Made by a program: the position numbers and the translations under genes | The notes under the pieces: generated by a model | What the model was told of the DNA's origin: nothing | Databases searched by the model: none | What the model saw: only the letters and a program-made list of their open reading frames with translations | Assembly (NCBI GenBank): GCA_963837365.1 | Contig: CAWIMW010000002.1 | Coordinates: forward strand, 434,001-498,000 | DNA: 64,000 nt | Origin: CAWBXL01 sp963837365 | GTDB taxonomy: Bacteria > Acidobacteriota > Terriglobia > Terriglobales > Acidobacteriaceae | Direction: 5' to 3' | Part shown: positions 14,004-22,199 of the stretch, piece by piece | How the letters are laid out: each line of letters opens with the position of its first letter | Position numbering within the stretch: the stretch's first letter is position 1

Positions 14004-16448
14004 CTACTTTTCGTACAGCAGCACACCCTCGGTCTTCTCCGCATCCACCGGGCGGTAGAACAGCTTGTTGTCATCGAGGAAGACCTCGATGAACGCCGGC
14101 CGCGTGGTGATGGTGCCCTGGATCAAAGCTTCCGAGAGCGGATCTTCAATGTACTTCTGCAATGCCCGACGCAGCGGACGCGCGCCGTAGCTGCGGTCGG
14201 TTAGCGTCTGGTTCAGTATCCACTTCTTGGCTTCGTCGGCCACAGTGACCGTAATGGCCTTCTGCGCCAGGTTCTGGTTGAGTTGGTTGACCATGAGTTC
14301 CAGAATCTGGATCAGGTCTTCTTCGCCCAGCGCCGTGAACAGGATGATTTCATCCAACCGGTTCAGAAATTCCGGGTTGAAAGTGCGCTTGACCTCGCTC
14401 TTTACCAGATCTTCAACTTTTTCCGAAACCATTTCATCTTTCGACGACTGGAAGCCCAGGCCTTCGCGCTTCATCAAGTGACGGGCGCCGATATTTGACG
14501 TCATGATCAAGATCACGTTTTTGAAATCGACCGTGTTGCCCAGTCCGTCGGTCAACTGGCCGTCTTCAAAAACCTGCAACAGGATGTTGAACACATCCGG
14601 ATGCGCCTTCTCGATTTCGTCTAACAATACGACGGAATACGGAGCACGCTTCACCCGTTCGGTAAGCTGTCCGCCTTCTTCGTAGCCGACGTATCCCGGA
14701 GGCGAGCCGATCAGCTTCGAGACCGAGTGCTTTTCCATGAACTCGGACATATCGAAGCGGACCAGCGACTTCTCGCTCCCGAACATGAACTGAGCCAGGG
14801 TGCGAGCGACTTCGGTTTTGCCGACACCTGTAGGCCCTAAGAACAGGAACGAGCCAATCGGACGGTTCGGGCTCTTCAATCCAGCGCGTGAGCGACGGAT
14901 GGCGCGGGCCAATGCCACAATCGACTTGTCCTGCGAAATGATCCGCTTGTGCAGCTCTTCTTCGATGCGCAGCAGCTTCTGCGTCTCTTCTTCTTTGATC
15001 GAAGTGACCGGCACGCCAGTCCAGCGCGAGACCACGTCCTCGATGTCCTCCCGACCAACAACGCCGGTGGAGGACTCATCGAGGTGGTATTTTTCGCGAA
15101 GGGCGCGCAGGTTCTCGCGCTCCTTGCGTTCCTCGTCCGAGTAGAAGCGCGCCTTCTCGAACTCGTGGTTCGCGATGGCGTTCTCCATGCGGTGGACGAT
15201 GAACTTAATGCGCTTCTGGACTTCGGTCAGCTCTTCGGGCAGCGAAGTCTGGCGCAGCTTTACGCGGGCGCCGGCTTCGTCGACCAAATCAATTGCCTTA
15301 TCTGGCAAGAACCGGTCAGGAATATAACGGTTCGAATGCGACACCGCGAAGTTGATGGCTTCGTCGGTGTAAGTGACCGCATGGAATTTTTCGTAGCGGT
15401 CTTTGATCCCGAACAAAATCTTGGTGGCGTCAGCCTCATTTGGTGGCGGAACTTTTACCGCCTGGAAGCGGCGCTCGAGCGAGCGGTCTTTCTCGATGGA
15501 TTTGCGATATTCACCCGGCGTGGTTGCGCCGATGCACTGAATCTCGCCACGTGATAACGCTGGTTTCAGAATGTTGGCAGCATCCAGCGAACCTTCCGCC
15601 GATCCAGCCCCAACCAGCGTGTGCAGTTCATCAATGAAGATGATGGAATTCTGCGATTCCATCAATTCCTTCATGATGGTCTTCAGTCGCTCTTCGAACT
15701 GTCCGCGATATTTAGTTCCGGCAACGATTAAAGAAAGGTCTAAAGCCAGAATCCGCTTGTCCGCCAGGAAGGACGGAACTTCACCGTCAGCAATCCGCTG
15801 GGCAAGCCCTTCAACTATGGCAGTTTTTCCCACGCCAGGCTCACCGATCAAAACCGGATTGTTTTTGGTACGGCGGCACAGGATCTGCACCACCCGTTCG
15901 AGTTCGCTCTCGCGTCCGACCAGTGGATCAAGCTCGGAGTCCATTGCGGCCTGGGTCAGGTCGCGGGAAAATTCAGCTAATAAAGAAGACTCACGCTGAC
16001 GTTGTGGCTGCGATTTCTCCTGGCTGGTCCGGGCAAGTTCTTCCCGAATTGTAGACAGGCGCAAACCGCGCTCGTGCAGAATCTCAGCCGCAAAGCATTT
16101 TTCTTCCCGAAGCAGTCCTAGAAGCAAATGCTCAGTTCCAATATGTTTGTGGGAAAGTCTTTCCGCCTCTTCGGCAGCGTATGCCAGCACCCGCTTGCAC
16201 TCATTGCTAAGAGGAAGATCCACGGAAGTGGAGACCTTCTCCCGAATTGTGGTGTGCCCTTCAATCTGCTTGCGGATGGATTCCACCGAAGCATGCGAAC
16301 GCAGGAAACGGTTCGTCAGGGCCTTGTCTTCGCGCAGCAGTCCCAGTAAGAGATGCTCCGTCTCAATATACGGAGACCCAAACTGGCTTGCCTCATAGCG
16401 CGCGAAGAAGATCACGCGCCTCGCTTTTTCTGTATACCGCTCAAACAT
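14004..16448 (-). CDS. clpC: ATP-dependent Clp protease ATP-binding subunit ClpC
   Basis: 814 residues with the full ClpC layout: two Clp N repeats (ARRVIFFARYEA... and ECKRVLAYAAEEAERL..., residues 5-145), first AAA+ module with Walker A GEPGVGKT, an M-domain/UVR-like region (HRMENAIANHEFEKARFYSDEERKE), second AAA+ module with GPTGVGKTEVARTL and a C-terminal D2-small domain. ClpC unfolds substrates and feeds them to ClpP; no clpP lies nearby. It starts at an ATG, with a 15-bp palindrome about 100 bp upstream that may be regulatory. Its 3' end has a decayed duplicate 4 kb away at 9995-10133. Transcribed leftward alone. Confidence 0.95.
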   Translation of the reverse strand: MFERYTEKARRVIFFARYEASQFGSPYIETEHLLLGLLREDKALTNRFLRSHASVESIRKQIEGHTTIREKVSTSVDLPLSNECKRVLAYAAEEAERLSHKHIGTEHLLLGLLREEKCFAAEILHERGLRLSTIREELARTSQEKSQPQRQRESSLLAEFSRDLTQAAMDSELDPLVGRESELERVVQILCRRTKNNPVLIGEPGVGKTAIVEGLAQRIADGEVPSFLADKRILALDLSLIVAGTKYRGQFEERLKTIMKELMESQNSIIFIDELHTLVGAGSAEGSLDAANILKPALSRGEIQCIGATTPGEYRKSIEKDRSLERRFQAVKVPPPNEADATKILFGIKDRYEKFHAVTYTDEAINFAVSHSNRYIPDRFLPDKAIDLVDEAGARVKLRQTSLPEELTEVQKRIKFIVHRMENAIANHEFEKARFYSDEERKERENLRALREKYHLDESSTGVVGREDIEDVVSRWTGVPVTSIKEEETQKLLRIEEELHKRIISQDKSIVALARAIRRSRAGLKSPNRPIGSFLFLGPTGVGKTEVARTLAQFMFGSEKSLVRFDMSEFMEKHSVSKLIGSPPGYVGYEEGGQLTERVKRAPYSVVLLDEIEKAHPDVFNILLQVFEDGQLTDGLGNTVDFKNVILIMTSNIGARHLMKREGLGFQSSKDEMVSEKVEDLVKSEVKRTFNPEFLNRLDEIILFTALGEEDLIQILELMVNQLNQNLAQKAITVTVADEAKKWILNQTLTDRSYGARPLRRALQKYIEDPLSEALIQGTITTRPAFIEVFLDDNKLFYRPVDAEKTEGVLLYEK

Positions 16449-16544
16449 AAGCCCTAAACCCCCCGGTTCTGGGAAGGAGCCCGGTCACCGCTGGCCGCCT
16501 CGACCCTCAGAAACTGTTGGCCCATCTACTAATAGTGCAATCGG

Positions 16545-16559
16545 GATACCAAGGGTATC
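16545..16559. promoter_or_regulatory. 15-bp palindrome upstream of clpC
   Basis: GATACC-AAG-GGTATC, perfect 6-bp arms, about 97 bp before the clpC start codon in an otherwise featureless 270-bp gap. It could be an operator. It does not match the CIRCE or CtsR sequences I know. No clear promoter boxes seen. Confidence 0.35.
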
Positions 16560-16718
16560 TCCGATCAACATCCACCTTCGGAACCCCGCCTAGTTACCAA
16601 CAACCGCCAACTTCAAAATCCTAGCTATTTAGATGCAACACCTTGCAACTTCGACTTAGGCCTGTCTTTCGTTCCAATCTGACACCGATTTCTCGAGATG
16701 CCAAAATCCGTCACGCGG

Positions 16719-17408
16719 CTACCCAGCCAGGGTATTGGGATTGATCTCCTCCATTTTGCCACGTTGCAACCGCAAGACGCGATGGCACTTCCGTGCAAAC
16801 GCGAGGTTGTGGGTGGCTATAAGGGAGGTCAACTGATAGTCGCGATGTAATCGGGCGATCAATTCGAAAACTGTGTCCGCCGTACGGCCATCAAGATCAC
16901 CGGTGGGCTCATCCGCCAACAGCAGCTTGGGCCGCGTGATGAGCGCCCGGGCCAAAGATACGCGCTGCTGCTCCCCGCCGGAAAGCTCTCCCGAACGATG
17001 ATGCGCGCGCGGCTCCAGGCCCACTTCGCGAAGCCAGCGAGAAGCTTCCGACCCCGCTTCCTGCTGACTGGTTCCCCGCAGCAGGAGCGGCATGGCCACG
17101 TTCTCTGCCGCCGTGAACTCCGGCAGCAAGTAGTGAAACTGCCAAACGAAACCGATTTCGCGGTTCCGAAACTCGGCTGCGCTGTCTTCTGAGAGAGAAT
17201 TCAACTTTAATTCCGCGCAGTATACGTCACCCGCTGAAGCTCTATCAAGAGCGCCGAGGATGTGAAGTAAGGTACTCTTCCCAGTTCCCGATTCTCCGAC
17301 AATGGCCAGCATCTCGCCTTTGCCAACCTGAAACGAAAGATTTTCAAAGAGCACCAAATCCGCTTCGCCTGAGCGAAACACTTTCTTCAATCCATCAACT
17401 CTAAGCAC
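16719..17408 (-). CDS. lolD: Lipoprotein-releasing ABC transporter ATPase LolD
   Basis: 229 residues from a GTG at 17408 with AGGAAG just upstream; the frame stays open to 17474, but that extension (GAQGLHLIAQEA) is not conserved in LolD. ABC ATPase motifs: Walker A GESGTGKSTLL, Q-loop WQFHYLLPEF, signature LSGGEQQRVSLARAL, Walker B LLLADEPTGDLD and the H-loop IATHN. The MacB/LolD subgroup pattern with the LLPEF Q-loop fits LolD. With LolC/E it powers release of mature lipoproteins from the inner membrane to the LolA chaperone. The permease gene is upstream on the same strand, separated by a 400-bp gap that contains a repeat. Confidence 0.88.
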   Translation of the reverse strand: MLRVDGLKKVFRSGEADLVLFENLSFQVGKGEMLAIVGESGTGKSTLLHILGALDRASAGDVYCAELKLNSLSEDSAAEFRNREIGFVWQFHYLLPEFTAAENVAMPLLLRGTSQQEAGSEASRWLREVGLEPRAHHRSGELSGGEQQRVSLARALITRPKLLLADEPTGDLDGRTADTVFELIARLHRDYQLTSLIATHNLAFARKCHRVLRLQRGKMEEINPNTLAG

Positions 17409-17695
17409 TGCTTCCTGTGCTATTAGATGCAAACCCTGCGCTCCTGGAATGAAGCCGCCCGCCGGACCACGCATGACCAGCGGACATTTCGGCTTCTGTC
17501 TCCATTAGAACACGGAGCGGCAACTGCAAGGTTGTGCACAAGCAGTGTTCTACCGCGAACTGTACTCCAAGTCTGCGGAGGTGGTTTGTGACTATGGTCA
17601 CGGAGGGGCGTATCGGGAGTACCAGACACTCATTGAATTGGCTTGACTCATTATCCTGAGGCGGCGCCGATGCCGGGCGGCAAAGTCGAAAACGA
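17409..17695. other. Non-coding gap between lolC and lolD
   Basis: I find no gene here. The right side runs into the ACCACAGAGG-family repeat. A 400-bp gap is unusual for lolC and lolD, which are normally adjacent, and suggests sequence was inserted into the operon. Confidence 0.4.
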
Positions 17696-17796
17696 ACCAC
17701 AGGGTCACGGAGTTTCACGGAGGCTGACACGGAGGAACCTCCGTGGCGTTTCGTCTGTGGCGTTTCCTCTGTGGACTCTGTGCTCTCTGTGGTTAG
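17696..17796. repeat. Palindromic repeat, ACCACAGAGG/CACGGAG family, copy 1
   Basis: Starts ACCACAGGGTCACGGAG and ends CTCTGTGCTCTCTGTGGT, with CACGGAGG/CCTCCGTGG inside, forming an imperfect long inverted repeat. Related copies lie at 20034-20106 and 59286-59394. Confidence 0.75.
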
Positions 17797-17805
17797 CTTT
17801 TGACT

Positions 17806-19146
17806 TTATTCATACCGCAGCGCTTCTGCAGGAAGAATCCTTGCCGCCGACCATGATGGATAGATCGTCGCTATCAAGGAAATTCCAATCGCCACTAGCG
17901 ACACCAGGAACCCATCCATCAGCCGCGGCGCGAACGGCACATAGTCAATGGAATAAACTTCCGGAGCCAAAGACAAAAGATGATAATGCCCACCAACCCA
18001 GGCGAGTGAATATCCCAGCACCAATCCAATCGCAGTCCCGATCACACCGATCAATAATCCCTGAGCAATAAACACCCGCCGGATTTGCGATTTTCGCGTG
18101 CCCATCGACATCAGCACCGCAATGTCGCGGGTCTTCTCCATGACCATCATGATCAGAGAAATCAGAATGTTGAGCGCGGCAACGAATACTATCAGGCCGA
18201 TGGTGATGAACGTAACCAGCCGCTCCAGCCGCAGCGCGCGGAAGATGGCTTTGTTCTGTTCCATCCAGTTGGTGGACATAAATCCCTGGCCGGCCACTTT
18301 CTCCAACTCAGTTCCTACCGCGCCAGCTTGGTAAATATCATCGATTTTGAATTCGAGGACGGTGACCACGTCGCCTAATCCTTCGAGTTGCTGTGCATCA
18401 TGAAGGCTGGCGAAAGCCCATGAGCTGTCATAGTCATAAAAGCCGGAGTTGAAAATTCCGGCCACGCGGAAGCGCGTGTATTTGGGAACCAGGCCGAATG
18501 GAGTGAGTTCTCCCTGCGGACTCACCACCAGCACAACCGATCCCAAAGTGGCACCCAGGTCGTCGGCCATGGTCTTTCCCAGGACGATTGGAGGCATAGC
18601 GGCAAGCCGGGCCTGAACGGCGGCCATGGAGTCAGGTGAATCGGACTGTGTCTGGGTGGAGATGGGACCTGTCCGATCGGTCGTGGTTTTGACGGACGCT
18701 GCGAGCCCGTCTCCACAGTTCGGATCCAAAGCGTCCACCGACCCCACCTTCACCGAGTTCAGCAAATCGCTAACCTTGCGCTCATAAGCCGGGATCATCC
18801 CCTTGAGCACCGCCCCACGCGCCCGCGGCCCGCGCGAAATCAAAACTTGGTCATAAATCGCCGGCGCCGCCGCCACCACGTGCGGCTGTTTGCTCAGCTT
18901 CTCCATGAGCGGTCGCCAGTCCTTGATCCCGTCGCTCTCAACCCGCAGTAGATTCACATGCGAAGTCGAACCCAGAAGACGGTCCTGTAAATCCTGGCGG
19001 AAGCCGTTGTTGATGGAGAGCGCGACGATGAGAGAGGCCACGCCCGCCGCTACTCCAATAATTGAAATCGCGGTGATTACGCCGATTACGGCCTGGCGGC
19101 GTTTGGCACGGAGGTAGCGCGAGGCTATGAAGAGTTCGAAGCGCAT
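17806..19146 (-). CDS. lolC: Lipoprotein-releasing system permease LolC/LolE
   Basis: 446 residues. MRFELFIASRYLRAKRRQA at the N terminus is the classic LolC/E opening, followed by a first membrane helix (about 20-45), a large periplasmic MacB-like domain (about 46-290) and three more helices (ITIGLIVFVAALNILISLIMMVM, FIAQGLLIGVIGTAIGLVLGY, LMDGFLVSLVAIGISLIATIYP) ending in PSWSAARILPAEALRYE, the FtsX-family end. It would form the membrane part of the Lol exporter with LolD. Only one permease gene is present here, so the complex is probably a homodimeric LolF-like type (inference). Confidence 0.9.
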   Translation of the reverse strand: MRFELFIASRYLRAKRRQAVIGVITAISIIGVAAGVASLIVALSINNGFRQDLQDRLLGSTSHVNLLRVESDGIKDWRPLMEKLSKQPHVVAAAPAIYDQVLISRGPRARGAVLKGMIPAYERKVSDLLNSVKVGSVDALDPNCGDGLAASVKTTTDRTGPISTQTQSDSPDSMAAVQARLAAMPPIVLGKTMADDLGATLGSVVLVVSPQGELTPFGLVPKYTRFRVAGIFNSGFYDYDSSWAFASLHDAQQLEGLGDVVTVLEFKIDDIYQAGAVGTELEKVAGQGFMSTNWMEQNKAIFRALRLERLVTFITIGLIVFVAALNILISLIMMVMEKTRDIAVLMSMGTRKSQIRRVFIAQGLLIGVIGTAIGLVLGYSLAWVGGHYHLLSLAPEVYSIDYVPFAPRLMDGFLVSLVAIGISLIATIYPSWSAARILPAEALRYE

Positions 19147-19185
19147 GAAGTATTGGTCGCTGGTAGTTCAGCAGTCCCATCAACT

Positions 19186-19305
19186 TGTCATTCCGAGGCG
19201 GCTTCATCGACGAGGAATCTGCTTTCTTGCGACGGCGCCTGTAACGCTGTCCAAGAACAGCAGATTCCTCGCGCCGAAAACGCGCTTCGGAATGACAAGG
19301 CTCAA
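19186..19305. repeat. Inverted pair of the AGCAGATTCCTCG...GGAATGACAAG repeat
   Basis: Left arm (reverse) ACTTGTCATTCCGAGG ... GAGGAATCTGCT; right arm AGCAGATTCCTCG ... CGGAATGACAAGGCTC. The arms are about 35-45 bp each and would fold into a long imperfect hairpin. A single-arm copy lies at 8936-8992. Confidence 0.7.
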
Positions 19306-19361
19306 AGGGCTGGAATAACCCATTGACCCTCGATGATTGTACCGGGAACCTCATCTGTCCC

Positions 19362-19389
19362 TTGACTTCGCCTTATATTCGCCTACAAT
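19362..19389 (+). promoter_or_regulatory. lexA promoter
   Basis: TTGACT (19362-19367), 16-bp spacer, TACAAT (19384-19389). The lexA ATG is only 6 nt beyond the -10 box, so the transcript should be leaderless. No Shine-Dalgarno sequence is present. I do not recognise an SOS box. Confidence 0.7.
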
Positions 19390-19395
19390 GGGCGC

Positions 19396-20016
19396 ATGGC
19401 CATCACCAAACGACAACGTCAGATCTACGATTTCATCTCCGACTTCGTGCAAAAGAACGGCTACTCCCCTTCCTTCGAAGAGATTCGCGAAGGCATGGGA
19501 CTAAATTCGCTGGCCACGGTGCACAAGCATATTTCGAACCTTGAGACTAAAGGCCTGCTCACCCGCGACTACAACCGCAGCCGGTCGATTGACCTGGTAC
19601 CTCCGAAGGGACGCCTGAAGCAGGCCATGTCAGTGAATACCACCATGGTGCTGCCGCTGCTGGGACGCATCGCCGCCGGCCAGCCGATTGAAGCCGTAGA
19701 ACGAAATGAAACTATTTCCCTGGCTGACTTTGTACAGTCGAAAGAAGTCTTTGTGCTGGAAGTCCGCGGCGAGTCTATGCAGGACGAGCACATTATGGAC
19801 AGCGATTATGTATTGGTGGAGAGAATAAAGACCGCGCACAATGGAGATCTCGTCGTGGCCCTGGTGGACGAAAACGACGCCACCCTCAAACGCTTCTACC
19901 GCGAAGGCGACAACATCCGCCTGCAACCTTCCAACGCGGCCATGAAGCCGATCATCGTTCCCGCGGCAGCGGTGCAGATTCAAGGGCGGGTGATAGGGGT
20001 ATTGAGGAAGTATTAA
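19396..20016 (+). CDS. lexA: LexA repressor
   Basis: 206 residues. N-terminal winged helix: TKRQRQIYDFISDFVQKNGYSPSFEEIREGMGLNSLATVHKHI (about 3-45). Cleavage site Ala-Gly in GRIAAGQPIEA. C-terminal S24 domain with the nucleophile Ser in VRGESMQDEHIMDSDYV and the general-base Lys in DENDATLKRFYR. LexA represses SOS genes and cuts itself when RecA filaments form. It stands alone, with a sharp promoter directly before the start codon. An ACCACAGAGG-family repeat follows the stop codon. Confidence 0.95.
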   Translation: MAITKRQRQIYDFISDFVQKNGYSPSFEEIREGMGLNSLATVHKHISNLETKGLLTRDYNRSRSIDLVPPKGRLKQAMSVNTTMVLPLLGRIAAGQPIEAVERNETISLADFVQSKEVFVLEVRGESMQDEHIMDSDYVLVERIKTAHNGDLVVALVDENDATLKRFYREGDNIRLQPSNAAMKPIIVPAAAVQIQGRVIGVLRKY

Positions 20017-20033
20017 GTCAAAGTCAAAAGCTT

Positions 20034-20106
20034 TCACCACAGAGGCACGGAGTCGCACAGGGAAAACACTGTAATACCTCCGTGAAACTCTGTGCCTCTG
20101 TGGTTA
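20034..20106. repeat. Palindromic repeat, ACCACAGAGG/CACGGAG family, copy 2
   Basis: TCACCACAGAGGCACGGAG at the left and CTCTGTGCCTCTGTGGTTA at the right are near-perfect inverse complements enclosing about 35 bp. It lies between convergent lexA and trxA. Confidence 0.8.
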
Positions 20107-20123
20107 AGGGTTTTGATTTTCCA

Positions 20124-20152
20124 CAAAAATGCCCAGGATTTCTCCCAGGCAT
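20124..20152 (-). terminator. Rho-independent terminator of trxA
   Basis: On the minus strand ATGCCTGGGA-GAAA-TCCTGGGCAT is followed by TTTTT. The 10-bp stem (20129-20138 with 20143-20152) includes two G-T-type pairs. It begins about 20 nt after the trxA stop codon. Confidence 0.8.
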
Positions 20153-20173
20153 CGGATTTCATGATTTGCCAGC

Positions 20174-20506
20174 TTACACCAGGTGCTTATCCAGCGCCTG
20201 CTGGATCTTCTCTTTGGCCACGTAGCCGACAATCTGCTCTTTCACCTGGCCGCCCTTGAACACCAGCAGCGTCGGAATCCCGCGCACTCCATAGCGCATG
20301 GGCGTCGCACTGTTGCGGTCCACATCCATCTTTCCTACCTTCACTTTGCCCTGATACTCGGTCGCCAGCTCATCCACGATGGGCGCGATCGCGCGGCAGG
20401 GGCCGCACCACGTTGCCCAGAAGTCCACCAGCACCGGCTGGTCCGACTTCAGAACATCCTGGTCGAAATTTGTATCGGTTACCTCGAAAATCGCATTACT
20501 GGCCAT
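20174..20506 (-). CDS. trxA: Thioredoxin
   Basis: 110 residues, a full-length single thioredoxin domain. The active site WATWCGPCRAIAP carries the canonical WCGPC; the cis-proline region is RGIPTLLVFKGG and the charged buried Asp lies in PVLVDFWA. It reduces protein disulfides in the cytoplasm. GGAGG lies 4 nt before the ATG. A promoter is visible upstream and a terminator downstream, so it forms a single-gene transcript. Confidence 0.95.
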   Translation of the reverse strand: MASNAIFEVTDTNFDQDVLKSDQPVLVDFWATWCGPCRAIAPIVDELATEYQGKVKVGKMDVDRNSATPMRYGVRGIPTLLVFKGGQVKEQIVGYVAKEKIQQALDKHLV

Positions 20507-20598
20507 CTTTCCTCCATAAACAGTTTGCGCTGGGCCGTTCCTCAGCGCGCCAAACCATTCAGCGGCATAGGGTAAACCTGGGTGCCTCAGCAGTATCT

Positions 20599-20626
20599 AT
20601 TATCCTAACACTTGTATTCGATGCAA
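20599..20626 (-). promoter_or_regulatory. trxA promoter
   Basis: On the minus strand TTGCAT (20621-20626), a 16-bp spacer and GATAAT (20599-20604) lie about 95 bp upstream of the trxA start codon, just outside the repeat at 20648. Confidence 0.6.
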
Positions 20627-20647
20627 GGCAGCGCCAGAAGTCGCAAA

Positions 20648-20737
20648 GCAGTGGCTAGTGACTGGTGGTTAGTGGCTAGTAAACCCATTACTGACTGCGG
20701 CCTCACGAGCCACTAGTCACTAACCACTAGCCACTGC
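20648..20737. repeat. Stuttering palindrome of AGTGGCTAGTGACT words
   Basis: Left arm GCAGTGGCTAGTGACTGG, then TGGTTAGTGGCTAGT; right arm CCACTAGTCACTAACC, then ACTAGCCACTGC. The arms are inverse complements built from the repeated short words GTGGCTA, GTGACT and GGTTAGT. Confidence 0.75.
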
Positions 20738-20891
20738 AAATAAGAAAGCGCCCAAAGCTTTTCAGCTCAGGACGCCTCGGCAGCCCTCCCCCAGAGTCTG
20801 CCAAACCACGAGTTGGATCATAGGGCTGCCCATTATCTGTGTAAACGTCACTTTGGTAATGACGTTTTTAGTGGGTAACCTCGGCGGATAG
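20738..20891. other. Gap downstream of the anti-sigma gene
   Basis: No gene. It contains a hairpin AAACGTCA (20843-20850) / TGACGTTT (20860-20867), 25 nt past the anti-sigma stop codon. The T-run is on the plus strand only, so it is a poor terminator for the leftward gene. Confidence 0.35.
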
Positions 20892-22199
20892 TTACCTGGT
20901 TTCGATCTGCCAGGCATGGCCGCCATCGCTGGTGGTCCAGGTCTGATGATCGGCAGTGTTGAGCTTGCCGTGCTGCGGGTCTTTAAACTCAATGGCCGTA
21001 ATGTCCGCAGTAAGAGCCCGGCCGTTCGCAGAAGGCTTCACTTGCTCCCAGGCTCCTCCAGCGTTGGCCGAATAGAACAAATTGCCCTTGGTACCACCTA
21101 CCCAGACTTCACGATCGGTTACGCACAGTGCCCGGAAGACTTCCTTTTCCCCGAATGGGACCGGCTGCCAGCTCCTGCCCAGGTCGCTCGACTTGAGTAA
21201 TTGTCCCTCTGCCGAAAGTTGCCAACGCGGAGTGGGAAATCTAAGGGTCGAATTAAAGGAACCGACGGCGGCGCCTCCAGTTCCTACATAGCCATCTTTT
21301 GGTTTGTAAAAAGCGCTAGACTCTTCCGACTGAGAGCTTGCTTTCTGGCGATCCGCAAGACCCGAGTCCGCTGCCGCCTTTGCGGCGGGAGGCGGTGGGG
21401 GCGGCGCAACTGAAGCCGCTTCTACTTGCACACTTTCATTGGTTGACATGGGCACTTTCATGGCTTTGCCCGCCGAGAATTCCTTCTTGTTGGCCTTTGT
21501 CTCATCCACCATCGGAGAAGATACCGGCGCCGCAGCCGCCTGGCCTACCCCCAGAGCGTTTCCCGCAGGCAAATTGGCACCGTGGTAGGTCTGAAGAACT
21601 TCCTTGTCGGTATCCAGCTTTCGGCTCTCTCCTGATACGTTCGGCAAGGTTGCTGCCAACTGCTGTTTGTCGAGTTCAGCAACTTCATCTCGCCGGGTGC
21701 CGACAACCGGCGCGGTCTTGGATAAAGCCAGTTTGTTTTCCGATTCCTTGCCCTTGAGCACTTGTGGAAGCGGAGCACTCGGCGCCGGTTGCTCCTCATT
21801 CTTGGCCACCTCGACCTTGGCTACTTCGACCGGGGCGCTCGTGGTCACCTTGGCCATCGGCGACCGTTGCAAGAGGTGTGACCTTGATATCACCACAGCT
21901 CCCACCACAACTACACAAGCAGCCAATGCGGCCCACCGTACGGCGGTGCCTTGCAACCAAGAGCGAGGGGATGAGGTGCCTGCAACCCCACTTTGCAAAG
22001 CTTCCTCCGGTTGCGCTTGGGCGACCATTTCCCTACACGCCGCGCAGCCGGCCAGGTGATCCAGAACCCGCGCCTGCTCGCGCACCAGCAAGGACTTCTC
22101 GGCGAACGCCGCCAGCAGGTTGGCATCGGGATGTGCCCCCGGGCTAACCGCCTGTAAACGCTGGCCTACGATTTTGGGAAGTTGTTCCATTTGCTGCAA
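20892..22199 (-). CDS. Anti-sigma factor-like protein with zinc finger and BNR/YCF48-type C-terminal domain
   Basis: 435 residues. The N terminus has a zf-HC2 anti-sigma motif (HPDANLLAAFAEKSLL... LDHLAGCAACREMV; H-x3-C-x2-C form). One membrane helix (about 88-108, AALAACVVVVGAVVIS) follows. The long periplasmic part is low-complexity Pro/Ala/Gln-rich to about residue 310, then carries BNR-like repeats (WQLSAEGQLLKSSDLGRSWQPV, REVWVGGTKGNLFYSANAGGAWEQV, TWTTSDGGHAWQ). It would hold the adjacent sigma factor and sense an envelope signal. The start is either TTG at 22199 (GGAG 5 nt upstream, directly after the sigma stop codon) or ATG at 22190. Confidence 0.8.
   Translation of the reverse strand: MQQMEQLPKIVGQRLQAVSPGAHPDANLLAAFAEKSLLVREQARVLDHLAGCAACREMVAQAQPEEALQSGVAGTSSPRSWLQGTAVRWAALAACVVVVGAVVISRSHLLQRSPMAKVTTSAPVEVAKVEVAKNEEQPAPSAPLPQVLKGKESENKLALSKTAPVVGTRRDEVAELDKQQLAATLPNVSGESRKLDTDKEVLQTYHGANLPAGNALGVGQAAAAPVSSPMVDETKANKKEFSAGKAMKVPMSTNESVQVEAASVAPPPPPPAAKAAADSGLADRQKASSQSEESSAFYKPKDGYVGTGGAAVGSFNSTLRFPTPRWQLSAEGQLLKSSDLGRSWQPVPFGEKEVFRALCVTDREVWVGGTKGNLFYSANAGGAWEQVKPSANGRALTADITAIEFKDPQHGKLNTADHQTWTTSDGGHAWQIETR

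Noticed and set aside
20843..20867. Hairpin AAACGTCA/TGACGTTT as terminator of the anti-sigma gene
   Set aside because: The T-run is on the opposite strand from the gene it would terminate.
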